64,000 nucleotides of DNA. Source: Thermoguttaceae bacterium (lineage in GTDB: Bacteria > Planctomycetota > Planctomycetia > Pirellulales > Thermoguttaceae). This document shows positions 15,730 to 27,100 of this stretch, piece after piece. The notes under the pieces were generated by a model, which saw only the letters and a program-made list of their open reading frames with translations, made no database searches and was not told where the DNA came from. Each line of letters opens with the position of its first letter. Within the stretch, counting starts at the first letter, position 1. The stretch lies in contig JAFRXD010000086.1 in the NCBI GenBank assembly GCA_017441605.1, positions 1 through 64,000 on the forward strand, read 5' to 3'. The position numbers and the translations under genes were made by a program.

Positions 15730-18024
15730 CTATTCGCATATTACGATGTCCTTGGCGCGCTCGGAGGGGTCGACTTTGAGCTCGACGACCTTGCCGTCCG
15801 CGATTTTGCCCTCGACCGTCGTGTTGCGAGGAGCGCGGAATTTGAACTCCGCGTTCCATTCCTTCGGACAGGCGGGATTGACGTAAATCTTGTCCCCGTA
15901 GGATTGGAGAACCGCTCGCTCGGCCGCAACGCAAAGGATTCCCCCGTGGTCTTGGTCCGGCGTCCAGTCGTAGTTCGGCCCCCAGAACGCGGGGAAGCGC
16001 ATCGTCGGATCTTTGGCGGCGGCGCGGCGGGAAAGATAGCTCCGCAGGTTCTCCCGATCCCCCAGCGCCGCGTACTGGACGTCGTCCGGATCCCAGCCGG
16101 TAAATCCCTTGTTCGCGCGCTTTTCCATCGTTCTTTGAACTAGGTCGAGATCCGGCTTGTCGAATCCGTAAAGATGGAACGGAAACAGCGAGTAAAGCTC
16201 CGGATTCTCGACGTTTCTCCGCATATCGAACCGCGCGGCGGGCGCGAGCAGCGTCTCGCCGGTCTCCGCGTCTTTAAGCAACGGCAATGCCGGCGTTTCG
16301 GCCAGTAGCTTTTCGCAGAACGCCCGATCGCTCTCGGGAAGTTGATCGTCGGAAAGCGCGAGAAGCCTCGCGACAACGGCGCGAATTCCGGCGATTTCCG
16401 GAGCCGCGTCGTCGCAGTCCTGCCACGTTTCGCACGCTTGCGACGGGGACATCTTTAGCTTGCCCGTCTCGGGGTCGACTTTATAGAACGAGTCGAAAAA
16501 CTTGAGAATCGAGATCGAAAACGGTATCGCCTTTTCTTTTAAGAACGCCTCGTCCTCGACGTAGTCGTAATAATCAAGCGCGAGGAACGCGATTTCGAGT
16601 CCTCCGACCCATTCCCAGCGGTGCCAGCGCGACTCTTGCAACGGGTCGTCCTTCGCGCTCCAAGAAACGAGCCCGTAGGTCTCCGGAAAAACGTCGCCCC
16701 AAAAATATATGCACTCGGGGTAATAAGCCCCCTCGAAGTCGTTCCCAAAATACTTCTTAACGCGATACTCGCACAGCGGCAGCAATCCGAAGTACATATC
16801 GAAGAACGGCTTCATAAGGTCGAAGTCCCCGCTTTGCGGCATGGCGTAGTAGGACAGCCGCGTGTTTTGGAACCAATAGCCGGGACCCCAGCGACGGTAA
16901 TCGTGCCTGCCCGCGCCCCCGTTGAGCGGGGCGGTCGTAAAGAGTCCGCCGTTGAACTTGATCGGATAGTTTCCGCGTCCGTGCGCCGCCATAATAAAGC
17001 GCTGCAGCGCGTAGCCTTGCGAGACGACGAACGTTTCGTTCGCCAACGCGGCGCGCTCCTCCTCGGTCGCGCTCGCGCTCTCGTTGGGCGAGAAGCGAAC
17101 CCAGCTTCGGTCGGAGAATTCGCGCCAGTACTTGTCGCGCGCGGCTCGGCGGGACTCGATCGAGACGCTCTTCGCGTCGTCGAGAAGTTTGATCGCCTCG
17201 GCGCGCCATTGCTCGGGCGACTCGGCGCTCGGGGTCGTCCAGGCGGCGATTTCGAATCGGTTCGCGATCCCTTCCGGCGCGACGAGCCGGTTCCCGCTCT
17301 CGCGTTTCGCCCCTTCGCAAGAGACGACGCAGCCGAACGTTCGATCGACCAGCGGATCGACGCGACCCGGGAAGTCGTCGAGCCCCTGAGTTTTGGAAAC
17401 CTCGTCGAAATAGGGCGTTTTGACGTTCCGGTGATAGACGGCGATTCGATTCTCCGCGCCAGGGTCGGTCATAACGACGTCGGGACGGATTTGCGCCGGG
17501 GTTTTCGAACCCCAAAACAAATCGCTAACCTCCGCGTTTTCGATCGTTCCGGCGTCCTCGTCACGCCAGAGATAGAAGAACGCGTTGGGAGCGCTCGGAC
17601 GATCGGTCCGCGACTCTACGACGACGACGTCGCGCTCGACGTCGACCCAAAGATCGATTTCCGTCCGCTCGTTTTCCGCGCCGTAGCGCAGCGTTACGAG
17701 TCCGCGCTCGACGTCGAGCGTTTGGGCGTAGTTCGGGTCCCCCGCGCAAGGGGCGAACCCGCCTACGCAGACCTCCGCCAACTTGACGAGCCGCCCCAAT
17801 TCGTCCCAAGCGTCGGTTCGCGCGACGAGCAGGTGGAGACGCCCCGCGTCCCCGTCGAAATAGGCGTTGACCCCGACTTCCCCGTTCCCGAGCGGCATTG
17901 TTTGGTTCCACCCCGACATAGGGTTCGTCCAAACGACTCGATAAGGGGACTCCGCCAGCGTCGTCGACGCCAGCGCGAACAAAAAGACCAGCGCCGCTAT
18001 CGGGCGCGCAATTTTTCGCGGCAT
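15730..18024 (-). CDS. Secreted DUF5703/GH95-like glycosidase
   Basis: 764 residues. Residues 1-24 are a signal peptide (PIAALVFLFALASTTLA). The N-terminal beta-sandwich begins VVWTNPMSGWNQTMPLGNGE, as in DUF5703 and GH95 proteins. The middle and C-terminal part is an alpha-helical barrel (FNGGLFTTAPLNGG, RRWGPGYWFQNTRLSYYAMP, GLEIAFLALDYYDYVED) and a closing beta domain (IYVNPACPKEWNAEFKFRAP). GH95 enzymes are mostly alpha-L-fucosidases or galactosidases; the substrate here cannot be told. GAGG lies before the ATG. It is the last gene downstream of the giant-gene cluster on the same strand, 87 bp behind the nearest giant gene, so partial co-expression is possible. Confidence 0.83.
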   Translation of the reverse strand: MPRKIARPIAALVFLFALASTTLAESPYRVVWTNPMSGWNQTMPLGNGEVGVNAYFDGDAGRLHLLVARTDAWDELGRLVKLAEVCVGGFAPCAGDPNYAQTLDVERGLVTLRYGAENERTEIDLWVDVERDVVVVESRTDRPSAPNAFFYLWRDEDAGTIENAEVSDLFWGSKTPAQIRPDVVMTDPGAENRIAVYHRNVKTPYFDEVSKTQGLDDFPGRVDPLVDRTFGCVVSCEGAKRESGNRLVAPEGIANRFEIAAWTTPSAESPEQWRAEAIKLLDDAKSVSIESRRAARDKYWREFSDRSWVRFSPNESASATEEERAALANETFVVSQGYALQRFIMAAHGRGNYPIKFNGGLFTTAPLNGGAGRHDYRRWGPGYWFQNTRLSYYAMPQSGDFDLMKPFFDMYFGLLPLCEYRVKKYFGNDFEGAYYPECIYFWGDVFPETYGLVSWSAKDDPLQESRWHRWEWVGGLEIAFLALDYYDYVEDEAFLKEKAIPFSISILKFFDSFYKVDPETGKLKMSPSQACETWQDCDDAAPEIAGIRAVVARLLALSDDQLPESDRAFCEKLLAETPALPLLKDAETGETLLAPAARFDMRRNVENPELYSLFPFHLYGFDKPDLDLVQRTMEKRANKGFTGWDPDDVQYAALGDRENLRSYLSRRAAAKDPTMRFPAFWGPNYDWTPDQDHGGILCVAAERAVLQSYGDKIYVNPACPKEWNAEFKFRAPRNTTVEGKIADGKVVELKVDPSERAKDIVICE

Positions 18025-18056
18025 AATTAACCTCGCGTTCTATGCGGTTGACCAAA

Positions 18057-18074
18057 TCGGGCGCGAGCGCCCGA
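18057..18074 (-). terminator. Possible weak terminator behind the 5564-residue gene
   Basis: A perfect 7-bp stem (TCGGGCG/CGCCCGA) with a 4-base loop lies between the giant gene's stop and the DUF5703 gene. On the minus strand only TTTGG follows, so termination would be weak. Confidence 0.45.
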
Positions 18075-18111
18075 CCGTCATTTTACGCAAAGAATCCGCG
18101 AAGTCAAATTT

Positions 18112-21100
18112 TTATCTGTTTCTCGAGCGCGCCGCCGATTTTGCGAGCAGATCCCAGAATTCTTCGAGGTCGTCTTCAAAATAGTTTTCAAAGTCCGCGC
18201 CGGACGAGCGGTTCGCGCTTCCGCGCGATTGGGCAAACAACTCGCTCCCGTTGGTCGCTAGACTTTCTTCAAAGAACTCTTGTTCCTCGTCGAGAACGGC
18301 GCTCGAGGTCGTCGCGGGTTTAGTCGTCGCGTCGAAGGTCGTCCACGCGGAGTCGGCAAACCCTTCGGCGATCGCTTTGACGCGGAAAAAGTAGGTCGTT
18401 CCGGAGACCAAGCCGGAGATCGTTTTCGCGCCGGTCGTCGCATAAGTTTTGGTTCCGGCGCCGACGAAGCTCGGATCGGTTCCGTACTCGACGACGTAGG
18501 TCGTCGCGTTTTCTACCGGGTTAAGTCGGAACGTTACCGCCGCTTTGGTGGTCGACACGCTCGTAATCTCGGGCGCGGCGAGGATTTGGACGTCGGGCTT
18601 GGTCTCGGCGACCAGCTCGACCCAGTCGGACTCTCCGAACTCGGTCGAGACGGCTTTCACTCGGAGGTAGTAGGTCGTTCCGGACGCCAAGCCGGAGATC
18701 GTCTTGATTCCGGTGGTTGGGTAGGTCTTGACGCCCGCGCCGACGTAGCTCGGATCGGTTCCGTACTCGACGACGTAACTCGACGCGTTGGCGACGGTTC
18801 CGATCTTAACGACGACGGCGGTCTTGGTCGTCGAGACGCTCGCGGTCGGGGCGTCGATTCCGGTGGTTCTCGCCTCGAGGGTCGCGGACCACTTGGAGTC
18901 GTTGGCGGCGAGGCTCGTCGCTTTAACGCGGACGAAGTAGGTTTGACCGTATGTCAAGCCGGAGATCGTTTGAACGCCCGCGCTCGCGAAGGTCGCGGTT
19001 TCGCAAGTCGCGAAGGTTTCGTCGGTTCCGTACTCGACGACGTACGCGGTCGAGTTGGCGACTTCGGCGATTTCGAGATCGAGCGAAGTATTGGCCGCTT
19101 GCGCGAGCGCGACGGTCGGGGTCGCGAGGGTCGCGCCGCCCGGGATCAGTTTGACGGTCGCGGCGTAGTCGGAATCGGCGTAGCCGGGCGCGGTCGTCTT
19201 GACGCGGACGTAGTAGGTCGCGCCGGTTTGCAAGCCTGAGATCGTCTTCAGCCCGACGCCCGCGTACGATCTGGTCTCACAGGTCGCGAAGTTCGAGTCG
19301 GTTCCGAACTCGACGACGTATTTCGCCGCGTTCTCGACCGGAGTTTCCAGTTTGACGACGATCGCGCTCTTAGTCGCGGTCGCGGTAAAGGTCGGAGCGG
19401 CGAGTTGACCGAGATACGCTTTCGTGGTCGTGGTTTTGACGACGGACCACTTGGAATCGACGCGATTAACGCCGTCGCCGATCGCCTTCGCGCGGAAGTA
19501 GTAGGTCGTTTCCGGATCGAGACCGGAGAGGGACTTGGTTCCGTAGGTCGAGTAGGTCAGGGTCTTCGGGTCGGTAAAGTTCTGATCGGTCGCGTATTGG
19601 AGCGCGTAGCTCGAGGCGTTGGCGACGACGGAAATCGCGAGGTCGAGAGATCCGTAGTTGACGTTCGAGGGCTTGAGGGTCGTCGCGCTCAGCTCGCCCG
19701 CCGCGAACTCGATCGTCGACCGCTTCGAGTCGTTGTAACCGTCCCCGCTCGCCTTGACGCGGAAGTAATAGGTCGTTCCGAACGGCAGGTTGGTAAAGGT
19801 CTTGGCTCCGCCGGTCTGGTAGGTCTTGACGGTCGCGCCGGTAAAATCGGGATCTTGCGAGTATTGCAACTCGTAAGTCGCGGCGCCGTCGACCGCCCTG
19901 ATATTGACGATCACGGCGCTCTTGGTCGCGGAGGCGGAGAGCGTCGGAGCGGCGACGCGCGGGGCGCCCGGGATCGGCGAGGCGGTCGTCCACGCGGAGT
20001 CGTAGAAGTTTTCGCCGGTCGCCTTAACGCGGACGTAGTAGGTCGTTAGGGTCGTCAGTTTCGAGAAGGTCTTCGCCGACCCGATTTGCGAGGAGGCGTA
20101 TTCCTTATGGACGACGCCGGACTCAAAGCTCGGGTCGGTCGAGTACTCCATGACGTAACGGTCGGCGCCCTCGATCGAGAAGATCTTGACGACGATCGCG
20201 GTATTAGTCGTGTCGACGGCAAACTCCGGCGCCTTCAAGGTCGCTTTGTCGGTCGTAACGCTAAGCTCTTTCCAGTTCGAATCTTTGTAACCGCTCGCGG
20301 TCGCTTTGACGCGGAAGTAGTAGGTCGTCGAGGAGAGGAGGCCGCTCGCGGTGAAGTAGCCGGGCTGGGTCGTCGCGGTCTCGTAGGTCGCGAACTCGGG
20401 GTCGGTTCCGTACTGGACCACGTAATCGGTCGCGTTGGCGACGCTTCCGATCTTGACGGTAATCGAGGTCGGCTTGGCGAGCGACTTGATCATGTTCGGG
20501 GTCGCGAGTTGTTCGGAAACGACGTTGGCGTCGTAGCTCCAGTCGACGGAGCAAACGAACTCGCCGCCGGACTCGCCGTCGGTATTGAACGAGGCCGACT
20601 TCAACCCGCGATAAAGATAGACGTTACCGTCGGAGGAACCGACGAGCAGGTCGGCGGCGCCGTCGCCGTCGTAGTCGGTCGCGAAGGGTCGCGAGCGCTT
20701 GGCGGAATTCGGGAGCGCGAGGTCGCCGTCGACGTCGGTCAGGCGAACGGCGCTCTCAAATCTCGGATTGGCGGGGGTTCCGACGTTCAGGAGGGTCCAG
20801 AAGGCGCCGTTAGAGTCCCCCGCGACGATATCGAGCTTGCCGTCGCCGTCGACGTCGGCGAGGGTCGGAGCGGCGCGCCCGGCGCTCAGGACGAGCTCGC
20901 CGGTTCCGTTGGCGCTCGTCAGGGCGAGGGCGTTGCGGAAGTCGAAGAGTCCTTCGGACGCGGAGTCGACGAGAACGTAGAGTTTGCCGTCTCCGGCGCC
21001 GACGAGGAGGTCGTATCGACCGTCGACGTCCCAGTCGCAAACCTCGAAGACGGCGCGGCTTCCGACGCTCAGTTGGGACTTGGCGCCGTCGAGCCCGACG

Positions 21101-24100
21101 GTAACGAATTCGGGGGCGGTCAGGGGCCAGTTGGCGCCGGTTCCTTGCCCGCGATAGAAGAGGATCGTTCCGTCGGCGAGACCTACGAACAGGTCGAGGG
21201 CTCCGTCGCCGTCGACGTCGACGGCGCGCGGGGCGGCGCCTTGGCAGCCCTGACCTGGGACGGTCAGCTCGACGGTCGCGTTTCCGTCGCGATAGGTCGC
21301 GTAGAACGGATCGGCGTAGCTGGGAGCGGCGTTAGAGCCGGTATTGAGGCGGACTTGGACGCGCCCGAGCCCGTCGGCGGATTTTTCGCCGACGAGAAGG
21401 TCGAGCTTGCCGTCGCCGTTCCAGTCGACGAGCGAGGGGACGCTATAAGAATTGGCGGTCGCGACGGTTCCGGAGAGGGCGAATCGGATCGGGGTTCCGG
21501 CGGTCGCGGCGCTGCCCTTGAGCGCGTTTCCAGCCGCGTCGAGAACGAGAGAACCGTCGATTCGCAGGGTTAGCGGAATCGTTTCGCGCCCGGCGACGTT
21601 AATCGAGTTGAGATCGATCTCAAGGGTCTTGGTCGCGGCGTCGTAGACGAACTTCGCGGCGGGGAGATCGAGCGCGGTTCCGGCGACGTCGTCGAGAACG
21701 GAAACCGCGCGGACGATCGAACCGCCGGCGATAAGCTCCGCGAGGTTCGTCGGTTCGGAGAATCGGACGCTCAGAACGTTCTCCTCGATCGAGGTTCCGA
21801 GGACAAACGGGGCGGTTCGGTCGATTCTGGCGGTCAGCTCGGAGTCGGACCAGTTGCCCGCGGCGTCGGTAACGCGAACGCGGAGATTTCTGGCGCCCTC
21901 GCGCGGGAGGGCGAGATTGATCGCGACGTCGCGTCCGGAATAGGACCCGGCGAAGAGCTCGGAGGAGTCGGAGGAGTCGTAAATCCTGACGACGACGTTC
22001 TCTTCGGAGGCGAGCCCGGCGAGCGCGACTTCGGAACTCGAGGCGTTGATTCCCTGCGAGAAGGCGAGGCTCGGGGCTTCGGAGTCGACGGTCCAAGAGA
22101 CGGAGAACCGCCCGGAGCCGAGGTTTCCGGCGAGGTCCGCGACGTTCGCGAGATCGACGGTCAGGACGTAGTCGCCGTCCTCGGTGGCGAAGTTCCGCAG
22201 ACCGACAAGTTTCCATTCCTGAACGGCGTCGGTCGACTTGAGGGACTCGGGGAGAATTCCCATCGCGAGGCGCGCGTCGAGGGGGACGTTAACGCCGTTT
22301 CGGGTCAGGGTCAGGTCGGCGCGCGAGAGGGTCGCGAAGTCGATTTGCTCATCGAATCCAAGGTAGAGCGCGTCGTAGCCGTAGTTTACGGCGCTACGGT
22401 CGACTCCGAACCAGACGGCGTTGGAGGGTCCGACGACGTCTTTGACCCACTCGATCGACGCGACGCCGACGCCGCGCTTGTTATCGGTTCCGTGAACGTC
22501 GGTCGCCTTGACGGAGAGGACGTACTTGCCGTCTTCGCTCGTCAAGTTAGTTAAGCCGGAGAGAACGAACTCGGTCGCGGATCGGGCGTTCAAGGCCGCG
22601 CCGGAGGCGGAGGTTAGGAGGTTCTCGCCGGAGTCGCGGGTCAGGGTCAGGTCTTCGAGCCCGAAGGTCGAGGCGTCGACCGGGAGCGAGAAGACGATCG
22701 CGAGGGAGCCGACGGCGTCTTGCCCGCACTCGGCGGGCTGGTCGATACTTACGACGATCGGGGACTCGGAGGCGTTGATCCACTCGAGGCTCGTCGAGCC
22801 GGTTTCGGCGAGGTTGCCCCAGACGTCCGTAATTCCAAGGGTCGAGACGGTCAGTTTGTACTCGCCGTCGGCGCCGGTGGCGGCGGAAAGACCCGAGATT
22901 CGATAAATCGTGTCGGAGATCTTTTGGATCGAGACGAGATTGTCGATCAGGTTGCGCCCGCCGTTTCGGGTTAGGGACAGGTTCGCGGTCGTAAAGGTCG
23001 ACTCGGCGATCGGTTCGGAGAACTCGATGTCGACGCTCTCCAGCGGCGCGACGCGGATATTCGACTGCAATTGCTCAATCGACGCGATTCGCGGACCGGC
23101 TTGGTCGCCGGGACGATAGAAGAGGGTATAAGTATAGACGTCAGAGGCGGATTCAAACTTGTCGAGAATATGAAGAGTGTTCTCGTTCTTGACGTCGACG
23201 CCGTCGATAAAGGTTCTATGGGTTTGCCAGAAGTTGGCGGAGTTCAACTCTTTGCCGTCGGAGCGGACGACGCGATAGAGCTCGTAGTCGCTCGCGCCGG
23301 GGTCTTGGTCGCGAACCCAGACGTAGTTCCAGCCGGAGTCCGCGGCGCTCGCCGTTAGATCGACGGTCAGGGCGTCCCAACCGATCGAGCCGGAGATCGA
23401 GTAGTTGGTCGTCGTCGCGACCGATTCGATCTCGCCGCTGGAGAGGTACAACGTATCGGGGAGGTCGTAAACCTCGATTACCGTTTCGTTATCGTTGACG
23501 AGGAAGTCGGGCAAGTCGTCGGCGCCGTCCGAATCGTCTTTGACCGAGTGGATCAACTCGTGAATCGTCACGTTTTTGATCAAGGAGAATTGGAGGTCGT
23601 TGAATCCGTTGACGTGCTGGAAGGTCGCGTTGTAGTCGATGAAATGTCCCTGGAGGGTCGATTCCATAAACCATTGTCCGACGGCGGTTCCGTCGGCGGG
23701 AATCGTCCCGAAATCGACGGTTAGAGAATTGGGAACCTCTTGACCGTTGAGCTTCGAGCCGGCGATCGTAAAGTCGATTAAGAGTCCTTTTTCGTTCTCG
23801 ACGATTTCCGGTTGGGCGGAGATAATTCGCAGGTTTTGCGCGTCCCCGGCGCCTTTGTTTTGGACGAGAACGGCGAGCTCGAACGGTTCGGAGGGCTCGA
23901 CTTCGTCGGTCCATGGGTCGTCGCCGATTACGTCGCGCTGCCAGAAGTAGGTCAATTCCAACTCCGGCTGCGGATAGACGGTGATCGAGGCGGGCGCCAT
24001 CGTCATCGAAAACTCTTTGCCCGCCGCAACATAGCGAAGGATTCCGCCAACGGAGTATTGTTGCGGACCGTTCTTGGCGCATTCGGTGGAGGGGACAAAG

Positions 24101-27100
24101 ATCCAATTGGCGACGCCCGCCGCCATTCCCTCCAGATCGCCGAGGTTGTCGAGGTCGGCGTTATAGAAGTTCTCGGTCGTCGGGGGATAGATTCCGAACA
24201 TATTCGTAACATCGTTCCCCCACTCGTCGTAGATCATAATATCGACGGCGACGTCGGAGATCGGCTCGTCGGTCGCGTTTTCCAAAACGAGCTTGGCGTC
24301 GAACGCGTCGCGCGTTAGAACCGCGTTTTGCTTGAGCTGAAGTTTGACTTTGGCACAGACGCCTTTATCGGCGGCGTGATATTTTTGGTAGATCTCGTAA
24401 GAGACTTGAACGAATTCGTCGAACGACATCGTATCGTTCAATTCATAGCCCAGATCTGCCTCCAATTCGGTTCTGGACGAATACCCTATCAATTCGGCGG
24501 CCTCTTCGGCTGTTGCGTAATCGTCAAGGATACCATCAAACTCCACATCGGAAAAATCTAAATCTGCAGGATAACTAAAATAATCCTCTAGAGACTCGTC
24601 CAATTCTTCATCGTCCCCTTCCGAACCATATCGCAACATATCTTGGTTAGACGAGGAATTTGAAGAAGGGATACAACCTCCGTTTACCAGTGTCCAAGAA
24701 TCGTGAACTTCAACGGAGGCTCCTAAATAGTCAAAACTCGCGCTAATTGTAAAAGTGATGGGTTGTACGCACGCTTGGAGACTCCATCCCGAACGGGAAT
24801 CCCCAGAGCACCCGACAGTAATTGTCGTATCGAACGAAGCGCGCCCCGACACGGAGGTAGTAGTAACATTATGAGTCTTAAGATCCGCTATTTTCGATGT
24901 TCCAGTAATCTCGGCTCCAGCGGAAAGAGGAATATTTACTCCAAATGAAACAGACCATTCCGCATCTTTGCCACATTCTTTCTTATACGAAGCCGAAGCG
25001 GACAACTCAACCGTCACGTCCACCCCACATTTAGCAACCCAATACGCTTGGGCGTAAACGTCCTCTGATAACTGGTACTCCTTACTAATTGTTTTGGCAG
25101 GTCCCCAGTGGGCTTTCACCATAATCGCCCCGGAAAGGCTAGCTTCAATATGCGACCCTAATCCCGTCAATCCACCACATTCACAACACAACCCGCCATC
25201 AATGGAGAAGGAAACCCGAGGCTCCAGATCTAAAATAGAAAGGGTGGTGGGTAACGCTTTATTCACCGCCCTCAATAGTTTATTCAATAAAAATCCCTTG
25301 ATATTAAGCGACCCTCCAACCTCAACCCCGCACGGCTTACAATCGTCGTCGTCCCCGTCGTCCTCCTCGTCCCCATTCGCGTTTTCACAACTATTGGTAA
25401 CCGAAACGGAGGTCGAAGAAGAGGCTGGGGAAAGGGGAGAATTATTGTTAGGGCCGGAACCGCCAGAAAAGGAAACGCCACCGGAACCGCCGCCCCATCC
25501 GCTTCTATAACAAATCGAATCGATCACAACGGAAGTCGAGGTTTCCACTAGTCGATCGCCGGAACATTCGTAATGACCCGCGTATCCAAGCAGGAAGGAG
25601 CAAGGAGATCCACCGCTCGTTACGAGGGGCGACAAACGGTCGTCGTTGACCGTCGTCGTCGAATTTAAGGAAGAGGTTTGAGACGCGTTAACGTTTCTTC
25701 GTTCGAAAACCATGATATTCATCGCGACGCCGCGCGCATTGGCGGTCGTTTGATCCGCAAGGACGGGCGCCTCGACGAGCTCTTCGTTGGCGTCGGCGGT
25801 CGCGGGGTCGCGGCGCTCGAAGATCACGGGAATCACGACGCTCGAATTGGCGGAGAGGACGTCGAGTACGTCGACGAGCGGGGTAACGACGAACTCGCCG
25901 TAGTCGGTTTCTGGGCCAAACAACGGAGCGAAGTCGTAAACGGCTATCAGTCCATGGTTTTCGATCGTGAAATCGATTTGGCGAATTTCGCCGACTTCCA
26001 TATCGCTAACGTCCACAAGCGCGGGACTGACCGTAATCACCGGCGCGGGGACGTTGGTCTCGAAAATCGTCTCGATCGAAACGTCGTACTCGTCCTCGAT
26101 CGTCGTCGGGGTAACGGTCCACTCGTAGCGAACCGTTTGCATCTGGAGGAACGCGTCAAGATTTTGGTCGTCGTCGAGATAAATCGTTTCATGGTAGTTG
26201 TTGTGTTTCTCGGCGTCGACGTAGATATCGTAGTATCCCTCGGCGAGCCCGACGACGCTCCAAAGTCCGTCGTCCCCGGTCGTTCCGACGGAAACGACCT
26301 GTTTGGTAAGCGCGTCGACGACTTTGACGCTCGCGCCGGAAACGGCGGGGCCGTCGTCGGTATAGTAAGTCCATTCGTCGACGGCTCTAACGGTCAGATC
26401 GGAGTAGACCTCGCTTTTGGCGCGGAATTTGAAGTCGACGCCAAGCCCGGTATTGCCGTAATGAAGAACGAAACGCCCTTGGTACATTTGCAACGGCATG
26501 TCGGCGCTCGGATTGAGGAGCAGTTGAACGGTTCGCGCCTCGCCGGGAGCAAGGGAATCGAGGGTCGTTCCGTTGACGCAGGAGAGCCAGGCGAAATCGC
26601 TTGGCAAATCGACGGTAATCGGACCGGTCTCGACGCCGCTCTCGTTGCAAATCTCGAACTCGACGATCTTTTGGGCGCCGACGGTCATCGAGGTCGAAAG
26701 GATCGGCTTGTCGGTCGTTAGGACGGCGTGGGACGGATAGACGTTGAACGCAAGGGCGATTTCCTCGTCGCGGGTCTCCTCGCTCGTTACGCGAAGTTTC
26801 GCGGTCGAGGCGGGAGCGTCGGCGCTAAGGGCGGTCGCGGTTAGGGTTACGGTCGCGGAACCGCCCGCGGGAATTATGGTCGAGGAGAAATTAACGGCAA
26901 GGCGAACGTTGTCGGCGAGTCCTTCGACGAGCGCGTCGAGATTTGTGATCGGCTCGGCGGTCTTGTTGCGAATAACGAATGAACCGACAACGGTTTGGCC
27001 AGTGGAAATATTGATCGTCGCCTTGGTCGCATCGAGACTCAATTTCATTAAGCTGAAACGGTCTTGAACGGGGGCCGTCGTCTTGCCGGGACGTCGCGCG

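Noticed and set aside
23548-23562. HELIH (HExxH) sequence in the 5564-residue protein
   Set aside because: It fits the zincin pattern, but no third ligand or metalloprotease context is visible and the surroundings read as a structural domain; one match of this kind in a 5564-residue protein can arise by chance.
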